A stretch of DNA of 64,000 bases from Hyphomicrobiales bacterium (GTDB lineage Bacteria > Pseudomonadota > Alphaproteobacteria > Rhizobiales > Beijerinckiaceae): the NCBI GenBank assembly GCA_947455025.1, contig CANGLU010000004.1, positions 17,222 through 81,221 of the forward strand. The letters are read 5' to 3'. The notes under the pieces were generated by a model. The model did not search any database. It was not told the DNA's origin and was given only the letters and a program-made list of their open reading frames with translations. Below, in pieces: positions 56,543 to 64,000 of the stretch. How positions within the stretch are numbered: the stretch's first letter is position 1; the number at the start of each line of letters is the position of its first letter. The position numbers were made by a program, and so were the translations under genes.

Positions 56543-59500
56543 ATGAACGAGCATTCCGATTCCAATGAGCGCGATGATCCAATCCCCGATGGCGAGCCGC
56601 CGTCGCGGGAGCCTCGTCGCCTCGGCCTTTTGGGAGCGGTAAAGCGCAAACGGCATTGGTCGTTTCGGTTGTCGCTGCACGGCCTCAAATTATTTGCCGA
56701 AATCATTGCCGTCTTATTGCTTCTTCTCGGTGTTGGGGTCGGATTTCTTGTCTGGCAATTGTCACAAGGTCCTATCAGCTATGAGGGTCTTAACCGGCAA
56801 ATCGCGTCAGGCATTCAAAGCCGCATGCCTCCGGGCTTTTCCGTATCGCTTTCATCGGCTGAAATTGGTGAGGTCGTCGGCGGGCTTCACCTTTCCGTAG
56901 GTGGATTGGTCATTAAAGATGAAACGGGAAAGCCAGTCCTCGTTACACCAAAAGCCGAAATCGGATTTGACGGCCTCTCGCTTCTCATCGGGCGTCTGGT
57001 GCCGCGCGATATTGATCTGACCGGACTTTTGGTTTCCGTCACCATCAAAGCCGACGGCTCGGTCGCGATATCGGAAGAGACGTCAGATCAATCGGATGAG
57101 CAGTCGACCCAGAACAGTGAATCGAACGAGAATTCTTCTGATACAAATTCGCCCGCCGGCCCGCTAGCCATTGGAACCTTTATTGATGCGCTATCAAATC
57201 GCACAGGTCCCCTCGGGCTTTTAGACCACGCGATCCTGCGCAACGGTATTTTACGCATCGATGATCAACGCCGCGGTCGACAGATCCGATATCGTGATCT
57301 GGCCCTCACCTTTGATCGCACGGGCGAAGGCGTCGAGAGGATCGCTCTCAGCGCGCAAGGCGAGCATGGCACATGGTCTGCGAATGGCACGCTAATCGGG
57401 CGTGGCGGTGAAGCTCGACGCCTTACCCTACAGAGCAAAGATATCGCGATCTCTGAACTCTTGGGCTTTGCCGAACAAGGGACCATCCCTGTTAAAACGG
57501 ACATGCCCTTATCGTTCAACATCTCGATTGATGTTGATAAAAACAGCATTCTGACGGGCCTTTCCGGCGCCATCACAGGCGGCAAGGCAACGATTATCCT
57601 CGATGATCCAAAAGCACCGCCGATCAAAGTGGACGAAGTTCACGGTGAATTCACATTGTCGGACGATGGTAATCGCATCATTCTTCCTCTTATTGAGTTT
57701 GTCAGCAGCGATACACATTGGCGGATCAGTGGGGATGTCGGCATTCCAAAAGCTGCCACGGATGGTTGGACCTTTGCCTTAAGAAGCGAGGGCGCCACCA
57801 TCATGACCGATGCCACCGGACATCCGCCAATCACCATCGATCATCTGGCGGTCATGGGCAACATCGAGTCCGGCTTTAAAGCCGTCCGCGTTACGTCGTT
57901 TGAGGCCCATGGTCCCGAATTAAACGTCAATGGCAATGCGTTGATCGGTGCCGCCGATGGACGTGATGGCCTTAAGTTGGAAATCATTGCGAAACAATCG
58001 AATGCCCTATCGCTCTTGGCGTTTTGGCCCTCTTTCCTTGTGCCGGAAGTCCGCTCTTATCTTGGTCAATCGATTATTGGCGGATCGGCGACTGAGGCAA
58101 GCTATCGGCTAGACCTCGACCCGTCCGGTCTGCGAGCGGTCATCGCGAAAGATGTCATACCCGACAATGCCGTGGCCCTTGATTTAAACTTCACGAATGG
58201 CACCTTGCAACCGGACAAAGGCTTACCGACGCTTAAGAAAATGGAAGGCAAAGTCCACGTAACCGGCCAAAAAGTTAGCATTGATATTTTAGGCGGTACA
58301 ATCGATGCCGGAAACGGGCGCGTATTGACCATTACAGATGGTACCTATCGGGTGTTTGATACATCCCTTATTCCAACCGTTGCCGATATCAATTTTCATT
58401 TCGCAGGTGCCGCTAATGATTTTGCGACAGTGCTGCGTTCTGACATGATGCGGGATATTTCAACACCGCCGCTCGATCCAGAGAAGACATCCGGCAATGT
58501 CACTATGGCCGTCAAAATCGGGTTTCCACAAAAGCCCGATCTAAAGCCTTCCGACATTCAAGTTTCAGCGGAAGGCGACCTCACTGATCTTACCGTTGAA
58601 AATGCGTTTGGCGCCGAGAGCCTCGAGAATGGCGTTGTTCATGTGAGCGCTTCGCCTCAAGGCTTGCTGATCAAAGGTGAAGGCAAGCTCGCAGGCGCTC
58701 CTGCCAAATTTGATATGCACCAGCAAAATGGTGCAACGACACGAGATGCAAATGTCGTCATGACCATTGATGAAACAGTGCGAGAAAAAAAGGGCATCAA
58801 AACCACTGGCCTTGTGAATGGCCCCGTCACGCTCAGCTTTTCGCTTAAGGGCATTGGTGGCAAGCGTGTCAAAGGTAAGGGTGAACTTGACCTTACTAAA
58901 GCATCTATCAACGGCCTCATTCCCGGATGGACAAGACCCGCTGGAAAGTCTGAAAAGGCAAATTTCTCGATTGTTATTTCGCCGGATGAATCAATTTCCC
59001 TTGATGACCTCATCATCGACGATCCGAGTATCTATCTCAAAGGGAAAGCAGAGATTGGATCCGATGGCGTCTTACGGTCTGTCAATTTGGCAAATCTTCG
59101 CATCAATGCCACTGATAAAGTCAGCGCTTCACTCGAAAAGGCCGGCATAGGTTATAAAATATCGATACAAGGCGATACGCTGGATGGGCGCGCATTAATA
59201 AAATCAGCACTTTCATCGCAACGTGGGCAGGCCTCGTTGAGCCAAGATCTTGATCTGGATCTAAAAGTTTCTACACTTTCTGGCTTTAACGGCGAGGTGA
59301 TGAAAAATGCTGATCTTCATGCGCAGACCCGCGGAAGCCTTCTAAAAGATCTTCGATTGGATGGACGTCTTGGACAACAACCGGTCCTTGGACAATCTGC
59401 ACGTTCTGAAGCGGGGCAAACAGTGATTGTCATCCAAAGCGCGGATGCGGGATCCCTCCTTCGCTTTACCGATTTATATAAGCGAATGAATGCGGGTGCT

Positions 59501-60055
59501 TTAACCTTCCAGATTGCAACCGCCGGCGAACCTTTGGCCGGAGAATTATCCATCAAACGATTTGCAATTTTGGACGAAGTCGCCATTGCTGATTTAAACA
59601 CACGCGCGGGAGCGCCCGGTGGCCGCGCAATTGTAACCGATCCGAAAAATGTTCAATTTTCGCGGCTCAATACGACCTTCACAATTGGAGCCGGTAAAAT
59701 CGAGATCAGCGACGGCATCATGTCAGGACCTGTGCTCGGCGGTACCGTCGAAGGAACGATCGATTATGCCAAGGCTAATATTGACGTGAAGGGCACGATT
59801 ATTCCAGCCTATTTGGTTAATAATTTCCTCAATAAGATTCCACTCTTGGGACAATTATTAGGCGGTGAAAATGAGGGGCTGTTCTCGATTAACTATCGAG
59901 CCTATGGCCCCATTGCTGCGCCGCAAGTAACCTATAACCCGCTATCCGTCGTAGCACCGGGATTTTTGAGAAAGCTATTCGAAGCGGGCGGGCCAATTGA
60001 AGAGACCGCGCCGACTAAATTACCGCCTAAAATAATCGAGACGCCTAAACCTTGA
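56543..60055 (+). CDS. Giant AsmA-like protein (YhdP/DUF3971 type)
   Basis: A 1170-residue envelope protein. The N-terminal ~45 residues are charged and cytoplasmic, one membrane helix follows ([19 protein letters not shown], about 52-72), and the rest is a long beta-rich periplasmic region with repeated motifs such as [13 protein letters not shown] and a C-terminal AsmA-like part ending [20 protein letters not shown]. YhdP-like proteins form bridges for phospholipid transport to the outer membrane; here that is inferred. A Ser/Asn/Glu-rich low-complexity stretch lies near residues 175-205. It sits between bcp and tyrS, the usual Rhizobiales order, and its end overlaps tyrS by 11 bases, tail to tail. 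Confidence 0.86.
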   Translation: MNEHSDSNERDDPIPDGEPPSREPRRLGLLGAVKRKRHWSFRLSLHGLKLFAEIIAVLLLLLGVGVGFLVWQLSQGPISYEGLNRQIASGIQSRMPPGFSVSLSSAEIGEVVGGLHLSVGGLVIKDETGKPVLVTPKAEIGFDGLSLLIGRLVPRDIDLTGLLVSVTIKADGSVAISEETSDQSDEQSTQNSESNENSSDTNSPAGPLAIGTFIDALSNRTGPLGLLDHAILRNGILRIDDQRRGRQIRYRDLALTFDRTGEGVERIALSAQGEHGTWSANGTLIGRGGEARRLTLQSKDIAISELLGFAEQGTIPVKTDMPLSFNISIDVDKNSILTGLSGAITGGKATIILDDPKAPPIKVDEVHGEFTLSDDGNRIILPLIEFVSSDTHWRISGDVGIPKAATDGWTFALRSEGATIMTDATGHPPITIDHLAVMGNIESGFKAVRVTSFEAHGPELNVNGNALIGAADGRDGLKLEIIAKQSNALSLLAFWPSFLVPEVRSYLGQSIIGGSATEASYRLDLDPSGLRAVIAKDVIPDNAVALDLNFTNGTLQPDKGLPTLKKMEGKVHVTGQKVSIDILGGTIDAGNGRVLTITDGTYRVFDTSLIPTVADINFHFAGAANDFATVLRSDMMRDISTPPLDPEKTSGNVTMAVKIGFPQKPDLKPSDIQVSAEGDLTDLTVENAFGAESLENGVVHVSASPQGLLIKGEGKLAGAPAKFDMHQQNGATTRDANVVMTIDETVREKKGIKTTGLVNGPVTLSFSLKGIGGKRVKGKGELDLTKASINGLIPGWTRPAGKSEKANFSIVISPDESISLDDLIIDDPSIYLKGKAEIGSDGVLRSVNLANLRINATDKVSASLEKAGIGYKISIQGDTLDGRALIKSALSSQRGQASLSQDLDLDLKVSTLSGFNGEVMKNADLHAQTRGSLLKDLRLDGRLGQQPVLGQSARSEAGQTVIVIQSADAGSLLRFTDLYKRMNAGALTFQIATAGEPLAGELSIKRFAILDEVAIADLNTRAGAPGGRAIVTDPKNVQFSRLNTTFTIGAGKIEISDGIMSGPVLGGTVEGTIDYAKANIDVKGTIIPAYLVNNFLNKIPLLGQLLGGENEGLFSINYRAYGPIAAPQVTYNPLSVVAPGFLRKLFEAGGPIEETAPTKLPPKIIETPKP

Positions 60056-61286
60056 TCAAGACGTGCTTCTTCTTTCCCATCGAGAGTTTGATTGCGCCAT
60101 CGCGGAAATCTTCGGCCGTAAGAACGCGGCGTGTATCGGTGATGACAACATCGTTAATCCGAACGGCACCGCTTTCGACAAGCTGACGCGCATTGCTGTT
60201 TGACGATGCGAACCCAACCGCAACATTCGCCGATAATAATCCGGTTCCAATTGGCAGATTGAAGCTGGGCAAAGTTTCTGCGGCCATTCCTTCTTCAAAC
60301 GTTTTTCGAGCCGTTTCGGAAGCCTCTTCAGCAGCCTCTCTGCCATGAAGCAATGCCGTCGCTTCCGTTGCTAAGATCTTTTTTGCTTCATTGATTTCAG
60401 ATCCTGCGAGAGCCGATAGCCGGGCAATATCATCAAGCGGCATGAGCGTGAACAATTTAAGGAACCGGCTCACATCGGCATCTTCTGTATTGCGCCAAAA
60501 CTGCCAATAATCATACGGGCTAAACATATCAGCATTGAGCCAGACAGCGCCCGATGCCGTCTTACCCATTTTGGCACCCGATGCCGTGGTCAATAACGGG
60601 GTTGTAAGAGCATAAAGCTGATGCGTTCCCATCCGTCGACCAAGATCGACGCCATTCACAATATTGCCCCATTGATCGGAGCCACCCATTTGAAGTGAAC
60701 AATTATGCTTTCTTGCGAGCTCGACGAAATCATAGCTTTGCAAAATCATATAGTTGAATTCGATGAAGGATAATTCCTGCTCGCGTTCCAAACGCAATTT
60801 TACGGAATCCATCGTCAACATGCGATTGATCGAAAAATGTCGTCCAATATCGCGCAACATATCGATATAATTAAGCTTGGTGAGCCATTCCGCATTATCG
60901 ATCATGATGGCGCCGTTACCGTCTGGCGCGTAATTCAAGAGTTTGCCAAAAACACCCTTGATGCTGTTTTTGTTGTCTTCAATCTGCTCAACCGTCAGCA
61001 GCTTTCTTGTTTCATCTTTGCCAGAAGGATCGCCGACTCGAGTGGTGCCTCCGCCCATGAGCGTTATGGGCCGATGGCCGGTTTGCTGAAACCAATGCAG
61101 CATCATACCGGAAATGAGGTTGCCGATATGCAAGGACGGCGCGGTACAATCGTAACCAACATAAGCCGTCAGCATCCCCGAGCGGGCTTTTTGATCGAGG
61201 CCCTCGAAATCCGAGCATTGATGGATATATCCGCGATCCATGAGGGTGCGGAGAAAATCGGATTTGGGAGAAAACTGGCTGGTCAT
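60045..61286 (-). CDS. tyrS: Tyrosyl-tRNA synthetase
   Basis: Class Ic synthetase charging tRNA-Tyr. From ATG 61286 (413 residues) there is the HIGN motif in [12 protein letters not shown], the tyrosine-binding Tyr in [25 protein letters not shown], and the KMSKS-like loop [10 protein letters not shown], followed by a C-terminal S4 RNA-binding domain (about 350-413). An AGGGGAT site precedes the ATG, which I prefer to the frame that continues to 61325. It overlaps the AsmA-like gene tail to tail. Confidence 0.96.
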   Translation of the reverse strand: MTSQFSPKSDFLRTLMDRGYIHQCSDFEGLDQKARSGMLTAYVGYDCTAPSLHIGNLISGMMLHWFQQTGHRPITLMGGGTTRVGDPSGKDETRKLLTVEQIEDNKNSIKGVFGKLLNYAPDGNGAIMIDNAEWLTKLNYIDMLRDIGRHFSINRMLTMDSVKLRLEREQELSFIEFNYMILQSYDFVELARKHNCSLQMGGSDQWGNIVNGVDLGRRMGTHQLYALTTPLLTTASGAKMGKTASGAVWLNADMFSPYDYWQFWRNTEDADVSRFLKLFTLMPLDDIARLSALAGSEINEAKKILATEATALLHGREAAEEASETARKTFEEGMAAETLPSFNLPIGTGLLSANVAVGFASSNSNARQLVESGAVRINDVVITDTRRVLTAEDFRDGAIKLSMGKKKHVLIKV

Positions 61287-61473
61287 GTGAACGATCCCCT
61301 TCGACGGCCGGAGATGTAAGGGCAAAGCGGAATTAGGGCAAGACTACCGCCGATGATGGCCTTTGCCCTCGTAATGCCCCGATTGAACGTTAAAACGCCG
61401 TTTATATCGGTTGGATGAATTGACGGGGCGCACAAATCGCCTCAACGTCCGCGTTAGAAAATTGGGCAAGACC

Positions 61474-62868
61474 ATGAAATTTGGGCAAAAAACGCGTCAA
61501 ATTATAAAGCGAATAGCAACCAGCGTGGTTGCTATTGCCTTTTTTAACGCCCAATCGCTCGATTTTGCTAATTCTCAAGCGGCAAGCCACGGGATCATCC
61601 GCGATACCGAGATTGAAACGCTGCTCAAGGAATATGCCGCACCCATTTTTAACGCCGCAGGCATTAATAAGGGCTCCATTCAAATCGCTCTGATTGACGA
61701 CCGCACCTTCAATGCGTTCGTTACCAATGGGCGCCGCATGTTTATCAATACCGGCGCTTTGATGGAATCAAAGACACCTAACGAGATTATTGGCGTCATT
61801 GCCCATGAATCCGGTCATGTTGCTGGGGGCCATTTAACCTTGCAACGCGAACAACTCGGCAACGCCCAAATGATGGCGGTGGCCGGCATGTTGCTCGGAG
61901 CAGGCGCTATGGTCGCAGGTGCCGGAAACCGCAACTCAAATTCGGGTGCGGGCGGCATCGGCGTCATGATGGGCGCTCAAGAGCTCGCGACCCGGACCTT
62001 ACTTTCCTATCAAAGAGGCGAAGAACAAGCGGCCGACCGGGCGGCGATCAAATATCTCGATATGACGGCTCAATCACCACGCGGGCTATTGGATACGTTT
62101 AAGCGGCTTAGTGACGATATGATGTTCAAAACCGAACATCTCGATCCCTATCTAATGAGTCACCCGATGCCTCAAGACCGTATCGCCAGCTTGGAAACAC
62201 TCGTTGAGGCAAGCCCCTATTTTACAAAAAAAGATTCGGCTGATCTTCAAGCCCGTCACGATCTTATGCGGGCCAAACTCTATGGTTTTGTCGCCAAACA
62301 AGAAGAAGTTGGCCGCAAATACCCGATCTCGGATATGTCCCTCCCCGCCCATTATGCCCGCGCGATTTTGAATTATCGGTATAAAAAAATCCCCGAAGCT
62401 TTGGCAGAAATCGAACAATTATTGCGGGCCAAGCCTGAAAACCCGTATTTCTGGGAGCTAAAAGGCCAAGTTTTGCTTGAATTTGGTCGGGCGCGGGAGG
62501 CTGTTACCGCCCTCAAACGGGCGACTTCGATCATGGCAGAGGCCGGACTGATCCACGGACTATTGGGGCGCGCCCTTTTGGCGACGGGTGATACTGGCAA
62601 CCTGTCGGAAGCCGTCAAAGAATTATCCAACGCGGTTCAGCGCGAACCAGAGGATTCAGAAACATGGCGCTATTTGGCCATGGCCTATGGCAACCAAGGC
62701 AATATTGGCATGGCAGAATATAGCGCGGCTCAGGAAGCATTTTTGATCGGAGACCAGCAATCCGCCGTAAACCATGCAGACAAAGCCAAAAAGCTCTTGC
62801 CTGCCGGATCGCCAGCGGCACTGAAAGCCGACGATATTTTTAATTATCGCCCGAAACGTTATAACTAG
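61474..62868 (+). CDS. M48-family metalloprotease with TPR repeats (BepA-like)
   Basis: Periplasmic zinc metalloprotease and chaperone that, in relatives such as BepA, helps outer-membrane protein and LptD quality control. From ATG 61474 (464 residues) there is a signal peptide (IATSVVAIAFFNAQSLDF), the zinc site HESGH in GVIAHESGHVAGGHL, the third ligand in RGEEQAADRAAI, and a C-terminal tetratricopeptide region (about 300-450). The frame extends to TTG 61411, which lacks a good site and would put charged residues ahead of the signal peptide. It precedes a DsbA-type gene by 17 bases. Confidence 0.9.
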   Translation: MKFGQKTRQIIKRIATSVVAIAFFNAQSLDFANSQAASHGIIRDTEIETLLKEYAAPIFNAAGINKGSIQIALIDDRTFNAFVTNGRRMFINTGALMESKTPNEIIGVIAHESGHVAGGHLTLQREQLGNAQMMAVAGMLLGAGAMVAGAGNRNSNSGAGGIGVMMGAQELATRTLLSYQRGEEQAADRAAIKYLDMTAQSPRGLLDTFKRLSDDMMFKTEHLDPYLMSHPMPQDRIASLETLVEASPYFTKKDSADLQARHDLMRAKLYGFVAKQEEVGRKYPISDMSLPAHYARAILNYRYKKIPEALAEIEQLLRAKPENPYFWELKGQVLLEFGRAREAVTALKRATSIMAEAGLIHGLLGRALLATGDTGNLSEAVKELSNAVQREPEDSETWRYLAMAYGNQGNIGMAEYSAAQEAFLIGDQQSAVNHADKAKKLLPAGSPAALKADDIFNYRPKRYN

Positions 62869-62885
62869 TCCCTTAGGAGCACCCA

Positions 62886-63656
62886 ATGTTCACCGTCCGG
62901 AAATGGCCCCTCATCATAGGGACTTTATTGATCACCTGCTCGCCTTCAGCATCCTTTGCTGAAGAGACGTTCTCCGATTCAAAGAAGGCGGAAATCGGTG
63001 AAATTGTAAAAAGCTACCTGATGACCCATCCGGAACTCATTCAAGATGCGTTGAATGCGCTCGATCAAAAACAGAAAGAAGCGGAAGCCGCGACCCAAAA
63101 AGCCGCCCTCGTAGCGTTATCGGATGACCTGATCAAAGCCGAAAACGGTGTCGTATTGGGCAATCCAAAGGGTGACGTCACTTTGGTCGAGTTTTTTGAC
63201 TATAATTGCGGCTATTGCAAAAAATCTCTCTCCGACATGATGGGTTTGATGAAGGATGACCCCAAATTGCGCCTGATCTTGCGCGATTTTCCGGTCCTCG
63301 GCCCCGATTCCGTGGAAGCTTCAGTCGTCGCGTTAGCCGTTCGCAAACAATTGAATGCCGAACAATATATGACATTCCATCAGCAGCTTCTGACGTCCCG
63401 CGGACGGGTCGGAAAAGAAAAAGCCATGCAGGTTGCAAAGGATTTGGGTGTCGACATGGTTCGATTGGCCAAAGATATTGATTCTGGAGAGGCTCGCCCC
63501 TTTATCCAGGCGACCATGCGCGCGGCTGACTCGCTGCGCATTGGCGGAACGCCGGCCTTTGTCGTGGGCGATGGCGTGATTGTCGGCGCCGTCGGCCAAG
63601 AAAGCCTGGCATCCGCGATTAAATCTGTCCGGGCTTGCGGAAAGACGGCCTGCTGA
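62886..63656 (+). CDS. DsbA-family thiol oxidoreductase (Com1/ScsC-like)
   Basis: Exported thioredoxin-fold protein of 256 residues. A signal peptide ends about residue 25 (SPSASFAEE), then a coiled N-terminal segment rich in Lys, Ala and Glu (about 28-75) that could oligomerise, and a thioredoxin fold with active site CGYC in FFDYNCGYCKKSL and cis-Pro in GGTPAFVVGDG. Two further cysteines end the protein (ACGKTAC). An AGGAG site precedes ATG 62886. It lies after the M48 protease gene on the same strand. Confidence 0.92.
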   Translation: MFTVRKWPLIIGTLLITCSPSASFAEETFSDSKKAEIGEIVKSYLMTHPELIQDALNALDQKQKEAEAATQKAALVALSDDLIKAENGVVLGNPKGDVTLVEFFDYNCGYCKKSLSDMMGLMKDDPKLRLILRDFPVLGPDSVEASVVALAVRKQLNAEQYMTFHQQLLTSRGRVGKEKAMQVAKDLGVDMVRLAKDIDSGEARPFIQATMRAADSLRIGGTPAFVVGDGVIVGAVGQESLASAIKSVRACGKTAC

Positions 63657-64000
63657 AGTTTTTTGTGGAATGGCGGCTGAGCTTTCGCACAGCTGTCACA
63701 TTACCGATTCGAACCGACGGCATCGTCACGGCCCCGAATCGACAATAAAGAGTGTCGCCGACCGCTTATTTTCGCCGTCAAAACCCGCCTCGGTTGAGCC
63801 ATCTTTATAGTGATCCAAACGCGCGAAACTAAATTCTCTTTTAAAATCCGACACTTGCGTATGGCGCCGCACTTATTAACGAATTATTTACATTTACCCA
63901 CAACATATAGTCATACGTCAAAATCTAGACGCTAATTGTTGATTGAGACCTTGACGGGATGAGGGGTCAGTTTTAGGGTCCGAATCCATTGCACTGTGTG
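63657..64000. other. Gene-free end of the window
   Basis: These 344 bases contain no open frame I would call. They become AT-rich (from about 63810), as upstream regulatory DNA does. One TTAA-N7-TTTA block near 63877 is one base short of a CtrA-type site, and a TTGACG near the right end could be a -35 box; both are weak. Any gene they serve starts beyond the window; in relatives it is often aroQ. Confidence 0.4.

Noticed and set aside
63700..63725. A GGTTCGAATC-like T-arm on the minus strand
   Set aside because: The flanking bases do not pair into a T stem, and no acceptor, D or anticodon stem can be drawn around it.

Overview
The window comes from an alphaproteobacterium, most likely a free-living member of the Hyphomicrobiales (Rhizobiales). 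The evidence is an LdtR-type MarR regulator beside an L,D-transpeptidase, the neighbour sets guaB-rsmB, rpoZ-rsh-pyrE-pdxJ-acpS-lepB-rnc-era-recO and rne-amidase-mrcA-prfB, one bifunctional RelA/SpoT enzyme, a suf operon with an Irr-type iron-control palindrome, an aspartate-rich (Cys-free) HemB metal site, and an RNase E with an acidic insertion in its S1 domain. By eye base composition is near 50% G+C, lower than many relatives. I cannot name the genus. The window is almost entirely chromosomal core; I found no prophage, insertion sequence, CRISPR array, plasmid gene or rRNA.

Layout. 1-5.2 kb (minus): rsmB (cut by the window edge), guaB, rlmE and ppx/gppA, then a single-domain receiver protein. 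5.3-9.5 kb: RND efflux adaptor and pump. 9.7-11.3 kb: tRNA-Gln(CTG) followed by two translationally coupled genes I cannot identify. 11.3-17.7 kb: acetoacetyl-CoA synthetase, an AsmA-like protein, an L,D-transpeptidase, its probable regulator ldtR, and a small membrane protein. 17.8-20.4 kb: hemB, a CAP-domain lipoprotein, bpt. 20.4-30.6 kb (minus): a long housekeeping cluster read rpoZ, rsh, pyrE, pdxJ, acpS, lepB, rnc, era, recO, parC. 30.9-33.4 kb (plus): NYN-domain protein, family 5 uracil-DNA glycosylase, ribA. 33.5-39.5 kb: alpha/beta hydrolase, soluble lytic transglycosylase, dapA, smpB, an rhlE-like helicase. 39.5-46.8 kb (minus): suf operon (cysteine desulfurase, sufB, sufC, sufD, sufS, sufT, a TfoX-like gene, sufA). 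46.9-50.3 kb: an alpha/beta hydrolase and rne. 50.9-55.9 kb (plus): amidase, mrcA, and prfB with its programmed frameshift. 55.9-63.7 kb: bcp, a giant AsmA/YhdP-like protein, tyrS, an M48 protease with TPR repeats, and a DsbA-family thiol oxidoreductase. The last ~340 bases hold no gene I can support.

Themes. Cell-envelope construction and turnover recur (L,D-transpeptidase, lytic transglycosylase, amidase, PBP1A, two AsmA-like proteins, M48 protease, DsbA, lipoprotein, RND pump). Translation and RNA metabolism are also prominent (rsmB, rlmE, era, rnc, rne, rhlE, smpB, prfB, tyrS, bpt). The best regulatory signals are a perfect ICE-like palindrome ahead of the suf operon, a pentamer-repeat dyad ahead of ldtR, crossing inverted repeats in the L,D-transpeptidase leader, two clear intrinsic terminators, and the prfB recoding site. 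The least explained content is the gene pair after tRNA-Gln.

Where a conventional ATG with a better ribosome-binding site lies inside a longer open frame starting with TTG or GTG, I chose the ATG and said so.
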